DNA from: an uncultured Verrucomicrobiota bacterium
GTDB taxonomy: Bacteria > Verrucomicrobiota > Verrucomicrobiae > Opitutales > Opitutaceae
Assembly: GCA_946482165.1 (NCBI GenBank)
Contig: CAMLQS010000026.1
Span: 1-25,328, forward strand
Direction of reading: 5' to 3'
Length of the DNA stretch: 25,328 nt
Part shown: piece after piece, positions 1 to 13,157 of the stretch
Position numbering within the stretch: position 1 is the stretch's first letter
Layout of the letters: each line of letters begins with the position of its first letter
Program-made: the position numbers and the translations under genes
The notes under the pieces: model-generated
What the model saw: only the letters and a program-made list of their open reading frames with translations
Databases searched by the model: none
Told to the model about the DNA's origin: nothing

Positions 1-1634
<1,634 letters not shown>

Positions 1635-1764
1635 GGTCGTGTCGGGGTCCGGTGTGTGGTCGGAGATCAGGGCATCTTTAGCCACAATTCGCCACGGTGG
1701 GACGACGAAAAAGGGGCGAAGGGCAACTAAAGGGCAAAAAGTGCGAAGGACCCTTACGAGGTGG

Positions 1765-1786
1765 GCGGGCACGTCCCTGTGCCCGC
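1765..1786. repeat. Perfect hairpin in hutI-fumarase intergenic region
   Basis: An 8-bp perfect inverted repeat (GCGGGCAC / GTGCCCGC) with a 6-base loop sits in the 226-bp gap between the hutI stop and the fumarase start. No T-run follows on either strand, so it is not a classic intrinsic terminator. The GC-rich stretch around it (about 1755-1850) does not look coding and may be part of a dispersed intergenic repeat. That origin is inference. Confidence 0.5.
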
Positions 1787-1860
1787 GGCTTGGAGATCGA
1801 GCCACGGGCGGAGGGACCGGCCGTCCACTGGGACAGCGGAAGCAAACAGGCCCTTGGCGC

Positions 1861-3117
1861 TCAACGCGGAAGCAAGCGGCCGGCGCAGACGACGCGGTCG
1901 ACGGGGTTTTCGCCGAACTCGTGGGCGAGCTGGCGTTCGTCGATGTGGCGCAGGAGGACGAGGTCGGCGCGCAGGCCGGGGGCGATCACGCCGCGATCCG
2001 TGAGGCCGAGGACGGCGGCGGCGTTGACCGTGCAGGCGCTGATGGCCTCGGCGACGCTCAGGCCGCAGTAGCGCACGGCGAGGGCGAGCACGAAAGGCAT
2101 CGAGGCCGAAGGTGCGGAGGCGGGGCCGAAATCGCTCGCGAGGGCGAGCAGGCCGCCGTTGTCGACGAAGGCGCCGGCGCGGGCGTAGCGGTTGCCCATG
2201 TGGAAGCTGGAGGCGGGCAACATCACGCCGAAGGTGTCGCTGGCGGCGAGCGCCTGGAGGTCGGCTTTTGAGGCGTGTTCGAGGTGGTCGACGCTGCGCG
2301 CGTGGAGCGCGAGGGCCTCGGGGATCATTCCGGTGCTGGTATGTTGGTCGGCGCTGACGCGGATGGGCAGGCCGTGTTTGCGGGCGCGGTCGAGGAGGCG
2401 CACGCAGGCTTCGGCGGGCCAAGCGTCGGCGGCGCAGCGGGCGTCGACGGCAAGACCGGGGAATTCGTGCCAGACCTCGGGCAGGACCTCGCGCACGATG
2501 AGGCGCGTGAAGGCGGCGACGTCGCCCTCGATCGCGTGGCCGAGGCAGGCGGTGGGGACTACGGTGCCGGGAGTCTCGGAGGCGGCGCGTTGGATGGCGC
2601 CGAGGAGCTTGCGTTCGGCGTCGGAGTTGAGGCCGAGGCCACTTTTCACCTCGACGGTGGTGGTGCCGGCGCGGAGCAGGGCGTCGAGACGCGGGCGGAG
2701 CGCGGCGGTGAGTTGCTTGCGGGTGGCTGCGCGCACGGCGCGGATGGCGGCGGGGAGGCCGCCGTTCTGTTTCTCGATTTCGGAGGCGGGCGTGCCGGCG
2801 AGTTCCTTTTCCCAATCACCGAGCACCTCGCCGACGTGGCAGGCGTGGGTATGGCAATCGACGAAGCCCGGCATGAGAATGCGTCCCTCGGCGTCGAGAA
2901 CCTCGGCGTCGGGCGGGACGGGCAACTCCGGCCCGACGGCGAGGATCTTGTCGCCATCGACGAGCACGTCGCCGCGCGGCAGGATGCCGAGCTCGCGCAA
3001 GGCGGGACCGCGACGCGGGCGCACGGTGCCGGAGGCCGCGGGCATGGCTGAATCGGCTGCGGAAGAGGATCCAGGGGCAAGGGTAAGGACGCGGGCGCGG
3101 CGGATGAGCAGGCTCAT
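1861..3117 (-). CDS. hutI: Imidazolonepropionase-like amidohydrolase with altered metal site
   Basis: HutI opens the imidazolone ring in histidine breakdown, giving N-formimino-glutamate. The 418-residue length, the N-terminal beta-sandwich strand, PGFVDCHTH (H89, H91), [17 protein letters not shown] (H278) and LASDF (D329) all fit this branch of the amidohydrolase superfamily. Two key positions differ. Where HutI has a His-Ala-Asp-Glu motif (metal-ligand His249 and catalytic Glu252 in B. subtilis numbering, from memory), this protein reads S255-A-D-Q258, followed by H259. The spacing to H278 and D329 is otherwise kept. No hutH, hutU or hutG is nearby. It may therefore act on a different cyclic amide, or use H259 as a replacement ligand. 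The ATG at 3117 is the first good start; no Shine-Dalgarno is obvious. The gene lies 63 bp after the lipoprotein gene and could be cotranscribed with it. Confidence 0.8.
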   Translation of the reverse strand: MSLLIRRARVLTLAPGSSSAADSAMPAASGTVRPRRGPALRELGILPRGDVLVDGDKILAVGPELPVPPDAEVLDAEGRILMPGFVDCHTHACHVGEVLGDWEKELAGTPASEIEKQNGGLPAAIRAVRAATRKQLTAALRPRLDALLRAGTTTVEVKSGLGLNSDAERKLLGAIQRAASETPGTVVPTACLGHAIEGDVAAFTRLIVREVLPEVWHEFPGLAVDARCAADAWPAEACVRLLDRARKHGLPIRVSADQHTSTGMIPEALALHARSVDHLEHASKADLQALAASDTFGVMLPASSFHMGNRYARAGAFVDNGGLLALASDFGPASAPSASMPFVLALAVRYCGLSVAEAISACTVNAAAVLGLTDRGVIAPGLRADLVLLRHIDERQLAHEFGENPVDRVVCAGRLLPR

Positions 3118-3180
3118 GGGAGCTGGAGTTGAGCAAGGCTCCGGCCTCCGGCAAAGGGCGAAACGCGCCGAAGCGCCGCG

Positions 3181-3975
3181 CTAGACGCCGGTCGAGGTCG
3201 CCGGGGCGGCGGGCTCGTCCGCGGGTAAGGGGGCCGAAGGCCGGGGCTTGCTGATGCTCGGCCAGGCGGCGGTGAAGTCGTTTATCAGGCGGGTAAAGGC
3301 GAGCCTCTCGGTGGAGCGGCGGGCGGCGTCGGCGCTGTCGGCGCTGCCCCAGGAGGTGCTGAGATGGCGAGCCGACTCGGTGGCTTCGAAGGTGCCGTGG
3401 ATGTAGCCGCTGCGCGTGTCGATGAGCAGCGCGGAGACGGTGGTCACGGCGGTGATTTGACGGGTGGGCGCGAGGCCGAGGCTGACGACGGAGATGGGTT
3501 TGGCGACGTTGTGATCGAAGAAGGCGGTGTCGAAAGTGTAGACCAAGATGAGATCGGCCTGCAGGCGGGAGGCGATGGCGCGCAGCTCGCGGTCGCTTTC
3601 GAGTTTCGCCGGAACGAGCAGGCGGTTGATGCCGGTCACGCCCGCGACTTGGGGGAGGCCGGCGAGGAGGTCGAGCTGAGCCTGTTCCCCCGCCTCGCGA
3701 ACGGTGACGAGGGTGTAGGCGCCCTCGCCTTGGGCGCCGCCGTGGTGGCGGAGGTAATGGTTGGAATAACGCGGGCCTTGCGCGCGGACGACGGCGAGCG
3801 TGGCGGGGAAGGTGGCGGCGGGGCGGAGGGCGAAGTTTTTCTCGATGTCCTTGTCGCTGGCGAAAACGTCGAGATCGGCCTTGGGGCCGGGGGGGACGTA
3901 GCTGGCGCAGCCGGAGAGGAGCGCGAGGGCGGCCGCGAAAACGAGGAAGGGCAGGGCGCGGATGGCGGGATGCAT
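3181..3975 (-). CDS. Lipoprotein of unknown function
   Basis: I do not recognise the family. The 264-residue product starts with a lipoprotein signal: a hydrophobic stretch at residues 7-20, then LLSGC with C23 as the lipidated cysteine, then a short linker. Residues about 40-225 look like one mixed alpha/beta domain, containing LILVYTFDTAFFD and a later ALLIDTRSGYIHGTFEATES segment. The last 25 residues are rich in Pro and Ala and probably disordered. The ALLIDTRSG.(Y)..G pattern resembles outer-membrane lipoproteins whose strands report system state, but that is only an impression. The start is supported by AAAGGA about 8 bases upstream of the ATG, one of the few clear ribosome sites here. 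It sits between kdsD (109 bp upstream) and hutI (63 bp downstream) on the same strand. Confidence 0.8.
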   Translation of the reverse strand: MHPAIRALPFLVFAAALALLSGCASYVPPGPKADLDVFASDKDIEKNFALRPAATFPATLAVVRAQGPRYSNHYLRHHGGAQGEGAYTLVTVREAGEQAQLDLLAGLPQVAGVTGINRLLVPAKLESDRELRAIASRLQADLILVYTFDTAFFDHNVAKPISVVSLGLAPTRQITAVTTVSALLIDTRSGYIHGTFEATESARHLSTSWGSADSADAARRSTERLAFTRLINDFTAAWPSISKPRPSAPLPADEPAAPATSTGV

Positions 3976-4084
3976 TGGAGGTCCTTTGCAGACCGCGGCC
4001 CCGACCGGGGGTTGCGAGGGGATCGGGAAAAATCCGAGGACGGACGGTGGCGTGGCAGGCCGCTCCGGGCCGGCCGAGCCCGTA

Positions 4085-5074
4085 TCAGACGATCTTGAGC
4101 TTGGGCAGGTCCTGGCCGTCGACCAAACCGACGGGGCGGCCTTTGGCGTCGACGGCGATGAGGTCGTCGATCTTGTGCGCCTCGAAAAGGCGCAGCGCGT
4201 CCACGCCCAGGGCCTCGGCGGAAATCGTTTTTGGCGAGCGCGTCATGAAGGTGGAGACGGGCTTTTGCAGAAAATCCGGCCCGGTGAGCGCGCTGCGGCG
4301 GAAATCGCCGTCGGTGAGGATGCCGGTGAGTTTGCCGCCCCGGGCCGAGACGAGGGCGATGCTGCCGCTCTTGGCCTTGGTCATGCGCAAGATGGCATCT
4401 TGCAGGGTGATGGTATCGGGTGCGATCGGGAGCCGATCGCCGGTGCGCATGATGTCGGCGACCTTGAGCAGAAGGATGCGACCGAGGTTGCCGGCGGGGT
4501 GGTAGCGGGCGAAGTCGTCGCGCGTGAGGCCGCGCGCTTCGAGGAGGACCATCGCGAGGGCGTCTCCGAGCGCGAGGGCGGCGGTGGTGCTGGCGGTGGG
4601 GGCGAGGGCGAGCGGGCAGGCTTCGCGAGGGACGCAGTAGACGAGCTGGAGGTCGCAGCCCCGGGCGAGGTCGGAGTCGGCCTTGGCGGTGAAGGCGACG
4701 AGCTTGAGTCCGAAGCGGCGCAGCCCGGGGACGAGTTTCAGCACCTCGTCGGTCTGGCCGCTGTTGGAGAGGATGACGGCGACGTCGCCTTCGCTCACCA
4801 TGCCGAGGTCGCCGTGGAGGGCCTGCGTGGCGTCGAGGAAGCAGGAGGGCGCACCGGTGCTGTTGAAGGTGCCGGTGAGCTTTTGCGCGATGTGCGCCGA
4901 TTTCCCTACTCCGGTAAAAATGAGTTTATTCCCGGTTTGGATCGCGGCGTGGATGGCCCGGGCCACCGCCACAAAGGGCGCGCCCAACGACTCGCGCGTG
5001 GCCTCGATGGCCTCCTGTTCGATGCGGAGCGCCTGTCGCGCGCGCTTGAGGACGAAGGTCGAGTCGAGGGCCAT
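4085..5074 (-). CDS. kdsD: D-arabinose 5-phosphate isomerase
   Basis: Converts ribulose 5-phosphate to arabinose 5-phosphate, the first committed step to Kdo for lipopolysaccharide, in the cytoplasm. The 329-residue length is the family norm. An N-terminal SIS sugar-isomerase domain (about 35-185) carries GVGKSAHIAQK, LSNSGQTDEV and APTASTTAALALGDALA. Two CBS domains follow (about 205-265 and 270-329). The four active-site residues known from E. coli KdsD (K59, E111, E152, H193) have counterparts at K58, E110, E151 and H192, the last in YHPAGNLG. The gene is divergent from the LysM lipoprotein gene, with 89 bp between the starts. The usual neighbours kdsC, kdsA and lptC are not in the window. 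No clear Shine-Dalgarno precedes the ATG. Confidence 0.95.
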   Translation of the reverse strand: MALDSTFVLKRARQALRIEQEAIEATRESLGAPFVAVARAIHAAIQTGNKLIFTGVGKSAHIAQKLTGTFNSTGAPSCFLDATQALHGDLGMVSEGDVAVILSNSGQTDEVLKLVPGLRRFGLKLVAFTAKADSDLARGCDLQLVYCVPREACPLALAPTASTTAALALGDALAMVLLEARGLTRDDFARYHPAGNLGRILLLKVADIMRTGDRLPIAPDTITLQDAILRMTKAKSGSIALVSARGGKLTGILTDGDFRRSALTGPDFLQKPVSTFMTRSPKTISAEALGVDALRLFEAHKIDDLIAVDAKGRPVGLVDGQDLPKLKIV

Positions 5075-5163
5075 TTCGGGTTTGTGTCCGTGGAGGAGTC
5101 GCGAGACTTGGACTCCGACTTTTCGCGTTCAACATCCATTTCCGCCCGCTCCCGCCACGCGCC

Positions 5164-6075
5164 ATGCGCCGTCGCCTCTCGACTCTGGTTTTTCTCTCCT
5201 CCCTCGCCGCCCTCTGCCTCGTGCAGACGGGCTGCGGGCCGTCCTCGGTCATGCCCTACACCGCCGAGGTGGACGATCCCGACTACCGGCGGGGCAAGGA
5301 GCTGCTGCGCATGGGTCGCGAACAGGAGGCGCTCTCGACTTTTCTGAAGGTGATCGACCAACGCGGCGGCGCGGCGCCCGAATCGCATTTGGACGCGGCG
5401 ATCCTTTACCAGCAACACGTCAAGGATCCGATCGCGGCCATCTATCACTTTCGCCGTTACCGCGAGCTGCGGCCCAACACCGACCAGGCGCGCCTCGCGC
5501 TTCAGCGCATCGAGGCCTGCATCCGCGATTTTGCCAAGACGCTCCCCGGTCAGCCGCTCGACAACCAGGTGGATCGCACGGACTTGATCGACACGGTCGA
5601 CCGTCTCCAGCGCGAGAATCTCCAACTTAAGGAACAACTCGCCGCCGCCCGCGCCGCGGTGCTCGACGCCACTCGCACGGCCGGCCTCGCGAACAGCGGC
5701 GGCGCGCCCGACGCGAGCGTCTCCATGTCGATGGAACCCTCCCAGGGCGCCTATGCGACGGACGTCCCCAATGGCGGGCCGCCCTCGCGCGGGACGCAGC
5801 AGATGGAATACTCGACGCCCGTGGGGGTGGTGCCCGTCACTCCGGTGAATCCGCCGGCCAACCAGACGGCGAATCAGACGCCGCCTCCGCCAACCCCGCC
5901 GCCTCCGGCCGCCGGGCGCAAGCACGTGGTATCGAAGGGCGATACGCTCATGAGCATCTCCCTGCGCTACTACGGCAACCGGTCGCGCTGGCGCGAGATC
6001 TTCGCCGCCAACCGCGATCAGCTGCCGACCGAGAGCTCCTTGCAGATCGGGATGGAGCTGCGGATTCCGCAGTGA
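5164..6075 (+). CDS. LysM-domain lipoprotein with helical-repeat region
   Basis: A 303-residue envelope protein. Residues 1-24 form a lipoprotein signal with lipobox VQTGC (C24). Residues about 38-110 (DPDYRRGKELLRMGREQEALSTF, then AAILYQQHVKDP.AAIYHFRRYREL) look like two or three TPR-type helical repeats. Residues about 125-155 form a short coiled coil rich in Gln, Leu and Glu. A flexible linker (160-250) rich in Pro, Gly, Asn and Thr ends in a run of prolines. A C-terminal LysM domain (253-303; VVSKGDTLMSISLRYYGN...IGMELRIPQ) should bind peptidoglycan. The likely role is a tether between an outer or inner membrane lipid anchor and the cell wall, with the TPRs as protein contacts. It is divergent from kdsD; the stop codon lies in the loop of a perfect hairpin. 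Confidence 0.9.
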   Translation: MRRRLSTLVFLSSLAALCLVQTGCGPSSVMPYTAEVDDPDYRRGKELLRMGREQEALSTFLKVIDQRGGAAPESHLDAAILYQQHVKDPIAAIYHFRRYRELRPNTDQARLALQRIEACIRDFAKTLPGQPLDNQVDRTDLIDTVDRLQRENLQLKEQLAAARAAVLDATRTAGLANSGGAPDASVSMSMEPSQGAYATDVPNGGPPSRGTQQMEYSTPVGVVPVTPVNPPANQTANQTPPPPTPPPPAAGRKHVVSKGDTLMSISLRYYGNRSRWREIFAANRDQLPTESSLQIGMELRIPQ

Positions 6076-6085
6076 GCGGAATCCG
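6061..6085 (+). repeat. Perfect 10-bp hairpin enclosing the LysM gene stop codon
   Basis: CGGATTCCGC and its exact complement GCGGAATCCG flank a five-base loop AGTGA that contains the TGA stop of the LysM lipoprotein gene. There is no T-run behind it, so it is not a standard intrinsic terminator. It may protect the mRNA 3' end or slow transcription. Confidence 0.6.
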
Positions 6086-6086
6086 A

Positions 6087-6118
6087 ATGACCAATGTCCA
6101 ATGACCAAGGACCAATGG
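6087..6118. repeat. ATGACCAATG-type short tandem repeat
   Basis: About three imperfect repeats of (T/A)G(A/T)CCAATG or GGACCAATG run directly after the LysM gene hairpin, in the 90-bp gap before the aminotransferase. Such units occur scattered between genes in Verrucomicrobiota and Planctomycetota genomes as I remember them; that is not checked here. The stretch has no coding signal of its own. Confidence 0.55.
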
Positions 6119-6165
6119 GACGCGGGCACGGCGGTTGAGCGTCGTGTTTGCGATTTTCGTTTCTC

Positions 6166-7329
6166 ATGCCGCAGACCTCACGCCGCACCGCCGTTTTCAC
6201 CGAGTCGCTGATCCGCGAGATGTCGCGCGTCGCGGCCCAGCATGACGCGATCAATCTCGCCCAGGGGTTTCCCGACGGAAATCCGCCGGACGCGCTCGTC
6301 GAGGCGGCGCGGGCGGCGATGGACGCCGGGCGGCACCAATACGCGGTCACATGGGGAGCGCCCGAGCTTCGCGATGCGCTGGCGGCGAAGTTGACGCGCT
6401 TCACGGGTCTGCCGGTCGATCCGCAGCGCGAACTCGTCGTCACCTGCGGGGCGACCGAGGCGATGATGGTGGCGATGATGACGGTTTGCGATCCGGGCGA
6501 CCGCGTGGGGCTCTTTTCCCCTTTCTACGAGAATTACAACGCCGACGCGATTCTCACGGGCGCGACCCCGGTGCATGTGAGGTTGAACCCGCCCGGCTAC
6601 GGTTTCGATCCGGCGGAACTGCGCGCGGCCTTCGCGACGGGGGGCGGGTTGAAAGCGTTTATTTTGTGCAACCCGTCAAACCCCTGCGGGCGCGTGTTCA
6701 CGCGGGCGGAGCTTTTGCAGATCGCGGCGCTGGCGGAGGAGTTCGACGCCTTCGTGATCACGGACGAGGTCTACGAGCACCTCGTGTTCGACGGGCGCGA
6801 GCACGTCTACTTCGCGACGCTGCCGGGCATGGCGAAGCGCACGATTTCGTGTTCGTCGCTTTCGAAGACCTTTTCGATCACGGGTTGGCGGCTGGGCTAT
6901 GTCCACGCTCCGGCCGAGGTGATCGCGCAGGCGCGCAAGGTGCATGATTTTCTCACGGTGGGGGCGGCGGCGCCCTTGCAGCACGCGGTGGTGACGGCGC
7001 TGGGCTGGGGGCGGGAATACTACGCGGGACTGGGCGCGGAGTATCAGTCGAGGCGCGATCTGCTGCTCTCGTATCTGGACAAGACGGGTCTCGGCTACTC
7101 GACGCCGGAGGGAGCCTATTTCGTGATGCTCGACGTGGCGCCGCTCGGCTTTGCGAGCGACGTGGAGTGCTCGCATTGGATGACGAAGGAGATCGGCGTG
7201 GCGCCGGTGCCGGGGTCCTCGTTTTTTCCGTATCCGGAGAATCGTTACGTGCGGCTGAACTTCGCCAAAAGCGCGCCGGTTCTGCGCGCGGCGGGGGAGC
7301 GGCTGCTGAAGTTGCGGGCGGGGCGGTGA
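6166..7329 (+). CDS. PLP-dependent aminotransferase, class I/II (aspartate/methionine/kynurenine type)
   Basis: A 387-residue fold-type I aminotransferase moving an amino group from an amino acid to a 2-oxo acid in the cytoplasm. Visible family marks (numbered from the ATG at 6166) are NLAQGFPDGNPP near the N-terminus, CGATEAM (95-100) for phosphate contact, NPSNPCG (169-175), TDEVYEH with D200 and Y203, the PLP lysine K234 in SSLSKTFSITGWRLGY, and the C-terminal YVRLNFAKS with the carboxylate-binding Arg. The NLAQGFPD start and GWRLGY motif fit the KAT/YbdL-like group of methionine, glutamine or kynurenine enzymes, but substrate cannot be read from sequence. A TTG at 6148 in the same frame would add six residues; the ATG is preferred because conservation begins there. 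It converges with the hybrid kinase gene. Confidence 0.92.
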   Translation: MPQTSRRTAVFTESLIREMSRVAAQHDAINLAQGFPDGNPPDALVEAARAAMDAGRHQYAVTWGAPELRDALAAKLTRFTGLPVDPQRELVVTCGATEAMMVAMMTVCDPGDRVGLFSPFYENYNADAILTGATPVHVRLNPPGYGFDPAELRAAFATGGGLKAFILCNPSNPCGRVFTRAELLQIAALAEEFDAFVITDEVYEHLVFDGREHVYFATLPGMAKRTISCSSLSKTFSITGWRLGYVHAPAEVIAQARKVHDFLTVGAAAPLQHAVVTALGWGREYYAGLGAEYQSRRDLLLSYLDKTGLGYSTPEGAYFVMLDVAPLGFASDVECSHWMTKEIGVAPVPGSSFFPYPENRYVRLNFAKSAPVLRAAGERLLKLRAGR

Positions 7330-7350
7330 GGCGGGGGGCGGGTTCGGGCG

Positions 7351-7375
7351 AAAAGGGAGGGGCGGCGTCCCTCCC
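7351..7375 (-). terminator. Intrinsic terminator for the kinase operon
   Basis: On the minus strand GGGAGGG, a seven-base loop, then CCCTCCC is followed at once by TTTT. It lies 23 bp beyond the stop of the hybrid kinase gene, where a terminator for the long minus-strand block is expected. The same stem could also slow plus-strand transcription from the convergent aminotransferase gene. Confidence 0.6.
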
Positions 7376-7397
7376 AATCGCTCCAAGATGATGCCGC

Positions 7398-9590
<2,193 letters not shown>

Positions 9591-9634
9591 GAGTCGGTGG
9601 AAGAATGGCGGACGGAAAGGGCGGGGACGAGGGT

Positions 9635-12600
9635 TTACGTGTCGTTTCGTCCGGAGGAGCCGTTTCGTTCGGTGGAGGCGAAGGGGAGGCGGAGGGTGAA
9701 CGTGGCGCCGCAGCCGGGGCGGCCGTCGCTGTGGACTTTTAGGGAACCCCCCATTTCCTTGGCGGCAAGGGCGCCGCTGTGGAGTCCGAAACCGTGGCCA
9801 TGTTTCCGGGTGGTGAAGCCGTGGGCGAAGATTCGGGTCAGGTTTTCGGCGGGGATGCCGACGCCGTTGTCGATGACGGCGATGTCCACGCCGTGCTCGG
9901 CGGCGGTCGTGCGGAGGGTGATCAATTTGTCCGTGCGCCCGGATTCGTCGCAGGCGTATTTGGCGTTGCGGATCAGGTTTACGAGTATCTGCAGGACCTT
10001 GTTCTTATCGACGGTGATGACGGGCCGGGCCTCGTAGTCGCGGGCGATCTCGATTTGGTGGCGGGCGAGGGAGCCGGCGTTCATGCGCAGGGCGTCCTCC
10101 ACCAACTCGGGAACCGAGACGGTTTCGAGCACGCCGGAGGTTTTGGCGTAGCTCTGCTGCATGGCGACGATGTCTTTCACATGGTCGATGTTTTTCCGCA
10201 GGCTCTCGAGTTCGGCGACGATGGCCTCCTGCTCGACGGCGAGGGATGCGGCGAGGTTGGCGAGGTAGGCGGGGATCATGCGGCCTTTGGCGTCCTGCGA
10301 GAGGTAGACGCCGAGGTCGGAGCGATGCTGGTCGAAAAGATCGCAGATCTTGCCGATTTGGGGGGTCTTGGAGCGGCGGACGCGGTCGGCAACAAGGGTG
10401 GCGGAGACGTTGATGCTATTGAGCACGTTGCCGACGTTGTGCAGCACGTTGGTCGCCACCTCCGCCATGCCGGCCGCCCGGGACTGCTCCAGCAGCTCCT
10501 TGTGGATTTTGTCGATCTCGGCCTGCAGGCGACTGCGTTCTTCGATGTCTTGGCGGAGCGTCTGGTTGGCCGTGGCCAGTTCCGCCGTCCGGTGCCGCAC
10601 CTCGGTTTCCAGCAGATCCCGCGATTTCTGCAACTCGCGCCGTTGGCGGGTAAGGTATCTTATGCGCCACAGATAGACGCCGGCCAAGGCGCCCAGGGCA
10701 AGCGCGGCGCAGAGCAGGCGGAACCAGATCGTCTCGGAAAAAAGCGGCCGCAGTTCGAGCTCCAGCGAGTCGCCCTCCTCGTTCCAGATACCGTCGGCGT
10801 TGGCCGCGACGACCCGGAGGGTGTAACGACCCGGAGGCAGGTCGGGGTAGAAGGCGACGCGCCGGTCCGTCGCCTCCACCCAGTCCTTGTCGTAGCCGAC
10901 CAGCCGGTGGCGGAATTTTACCTTTTGGGGGGCGAGGAAGCTGAGCGCGTCGAAATGGAATTCGAGGCCGCTTTTGCCTTCGCCCGGCTCCACGACGGCG
11001 TGATCCAGGTCGATCTCGCGGCGGTTTGCGCGGACGCGCGCGATGTGGACCGGAGGGGGCGCCCGGTTGACGAGAACATTCGCGGGATCGATCATCACCA
11101 CGCCGCGAGGTCCGGGGAACCAGATGCGGCCGTCGCTCGTCTTGCAGCCCACGCGCTCCTGGCCGCTTTTGTCCGATACTTTGACCGATTCCAAGCCGTC
11201 GAAAACCGCGCATTCCACCCGAGGCTTCTTGCCGTCGGCAAAGTCGTTCATGTCCCGCCGGCTGGCGCGGAAAATGCCCCGGGCCGAATCAAGCCAGAGA
11301 TTCCCGAGATCGTCGGGCACGATCGCGTAGATGTTGTCGTCGAACAATCCGTCCTTCCGGCCGATGTGCCGGATGCGGTCGTCTTTCAGCCGCGCGACGC
11401 CCGACAGCAGTCCCGCCCAGACCACGCCTTCGGAATCCTCGCAGATCCAGAGCACGGCGAGATCGGCAAGCCCGTCCGCGGCGCCCCATTGGCGGTATTC
11501 GCCATCCTTGACCCTGAAGATGCCGTTTACGGTGGCGACCCAGAGGGAGCCGTCGCGGCCGGGGGCGAGGTTGAGGATCCAATCGAACCTTGGCTTGTCC
11601 CGGCCCTTGAACTCGTAGGGGTGGAAATGGTCGGGGCCGGCGCGGTAAAGCTCCGCGCCAACGGAGACGACCACGCCTTGCAGGTCTTCCGCCATGCCCA
11701 CGACCATGTTTCTGGCCGGGTGAACGACCGCGATTTTTCCACCGGAGAAGACGGCCAGGTCGCGATAGCCGTTTACCACGTAGACATCGCCGTTGCGGGC
11801 CTCGAAGACGCGTTTGGAGTAGGGCTTCGGCAGGCCCGGCATCATCCAATGGTTCTTGGTCGCGGGATCGAAGAGCGCGACGCCGCCGCCGCTTGCGATC
11901 CAGACGCCGCCGCGGGAGGCGCCGACCGCGGACGCGTCTTTGATCGCAGGGTCGAGCGCGGGCGGGTGGATGGGAAACTTGACGTCGGAAATCTGGACGA
12001 CGCCGTCGCGGGTGCCGATCCACAGGCTGCCCTCGTGGTCTTCGGCGAGGGCTTGGACGAATTCGCCGCCCGGGCCTTCCCGGAAATTGGGAAGCGTGTC
12101 GTAGCCGCCCTGCCACTGGCGAATGAGGCCGTGGCCGCTGGTGCCGATCCATAGGGCGCCGCGCCGATCCGCGAGCAGCGCGCGGATTTCCATGCCGAAC
12201 TCGGGGATCTCGCGACGCCGCAGGGTCGCGTCGTAGCAACGCAGGCCCTCCTGGCTGCCGATCCAGATATTCCCGTCCGCGTCTTCGGCGAGGCAACGCA
12301 CGTTGAGCGCGTCCAGCGTCGGGTCGGGGATTTTGGTCAACACGTCGTTCTGCCAGAGGTAGACGCCATGTCTGTAGGTCCCGAGCCAGATCCGGCCTTT
12401 CGGCCCTTCGTGGACGCAGGATCCGTTCACCGCCAAGTTCGTGGACGGGTCGTCGGCGAGAATCGATTTCCATTCCCCCGAGGGGCTCAGGCGGGCGATC
12501 CGTCCCTGGCCGCCGAGCCAGAGCGAGCCGTCCTTGCTTTCGGCGAGGGAGCGGATGTTCAGCTTTGTCGCCTCGGGATGCAGTTCGCCGTGAAACGAAA

Positions 12601-13012
12601 ACGCCCGTCCGTCGTAAGCCCCAAACGCGTTGTTTTCGAGGCCGACCCAGACGCCGCCGGCGCGGGCCGGGGCCACGCTGCTCACGGCGCTGCCGCGCAT
12701 CGAGATGGCCGAGTGAAGGTCGTGCAGCTGAAACTGAATGCCGTCGAAACGCACCAGGCCGGCCGCCGAGCCGAACCACAGATAGCCGTCCTTGGCCTGC
12801 GCGATGGAGGTGATGCCGTTGACGGGCAGGCCGTTTTGCCGGCTCCACGTCCGGTGGTTGTATTGCTGGAGCCCGGTGGAGGGATCGAGGGCGAGCGCGA
12901 CATTGCTCCCGGCCCCGTAAAAGCACAGCCAGGAAAGCAGCATGGCGGCCAGCCCCCCGAACCGGGGCCGTCGCGTTTTCAGGCAAAAGAAAAGGGAAGG
13001 CGAAATCGTCAC
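9635..13012 (-). CDS. Reg_prop/Y_Y_Y periplasmic-propeller sensor histidine kinase
   Basis: With the GTG at 13012 it has 1125 residues. Residues 1-41 make a signal peptide with a basic start (KTRRPR) ending in VALA. Residues about 45-645 hold many Reg_prop blades, seen as repeated patterns like [19 protein letters not shown], probably two beta-propellers in the periplasm. A Y_Y_Y domain (653-755; [24 protein letters not shown]) is followed by a membrane helix (763-782) and a coiled coil. The kinase core has H858 in [11 protein letters not shown] instead of a usual HE..TP box, then the HATPase (998-1113) with NLIRNAKYA and DNGVGIP. Bacteroides hybrid kinases of this build sense carbohydrate fragments (family knowledge). 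The open frame reaches a TTG at 13183, but that extension is Arg/Pro-rich and overlaps the gene before it. The ATG at 12943 is another candidate start but lacks the basic n-region. Confidence 0.9.
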   Translation of the reverse strand: MTISPSLFFCLKTRRPRFGGLAAMLLSWLCFYGAGSNVALALDPSTGLQQYNHRTWSRQNGLPVNGITSIAQAKDGYLWFGSAAGLVRFDGIQFQLHDLHSAISMRGSAVSSVAPARAGGVWVGLENNAFGAYDGRAFSFHGELHPEATKLNIRSLAESKDGSLWLGGQGRIARLSPSGEWKSILADDPSTNLAVNGSCVHEGPKGRIWLGTYRHGVYLWQNDVLTKIPDPTLDALNVRCLAEDADGNIWIGSQEGLRCYDATLRRREIPEFGMEIRALLADRRGALWIGTSGHGLIRQWQGGYDTLPNFREGPGGEFVQALAEDHEGSLWIGTRDGVVQISDVKFPIHPPALDPAIKDASAVGASRGGVWIASGGGVALFDPATKNHWMMPGLPKPYSKRVFEARNGDVYVVNGYRDLAVFSGGKIAVVHPARNMVVGMAEDLQGVVVSVGAELYRAGPDHFHPYEFKGRDKPRFDWILNLAPGRDGSLWVATVNGIFRVKDGEYRQWGAADGLADLAVLWICEDSEGVVWAGLLSGVARLKDDRIRHIGRKDGLFDDNIYAIVPDDLGNLWLDSARGIFRASRRDMNDFADGKKPRVECAVFDGLESVKVSDKSGQERVGCKTSDGRIWFPGPRGVVMIDPANVLVNRAPPPVHIARVRANRREIDLDHAVVEPGEGKSGLEFHFDALSFLAPQKVKFRHRLVGYDKDWVEATDRRVAFYPDLPPGRYTLRVVAANADGIWNEEGDSLELELRPLFSETIWFRLLCAALALGALAGVYLWRIRYLTRQRRELQKSRDLLETEVRHRTAELATANQTLRQDIEERSRLQAEIDKIHKELLEQSRAAGMAEVATNVLHNVGNVLNSINVSATLVADRVRRSKTPQIGKICDLFDQHRSDLGVYLSQDAKGRMIPAYLANLAASLAVEQEAIVAELESLRKNIDHVKDIVAMQQSYAKTSGVLETVSVPELVEDALRMNAGSLARHQIEIARDYEARPVITVDKNKVLQILVNLIRNAKYACDESGRTDKLITLRTTAAEHGVDIAVIDNGVGIPAENLTRIFAHGFTTRKHGHGFGLHSGALAAKEMGGSLKVHSDGRPGCGATFTLRLPFASTERNGSSGRNDT

Positions 13013-13157
13013 GAGGGAGAGCGGCGCGATGGGCGGAACTGGCGGTCGGGGCCTTGGATGCGGGCGCGAGAGCGCACGGAGAAGTCGCCAACGGGTGAAC
13101 GGCCGACAGGAAGCATGGACGGACAGGGATCGGACGGGACGCGCGAGCCGTTGATGG

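Noticed and set aside
1754..2815. Minus-strand 353-codon frame overlapping hutI
   Set aside because: Arg/Pro-rich +1 shadow frame of hutI with no conserved features.
9779..12154. Plus-strand open frame of 791 codons opposite the Reg_prop kinase
   Set aside because: Antisense shadow of the propeller kinase; no motif and atypical composition.
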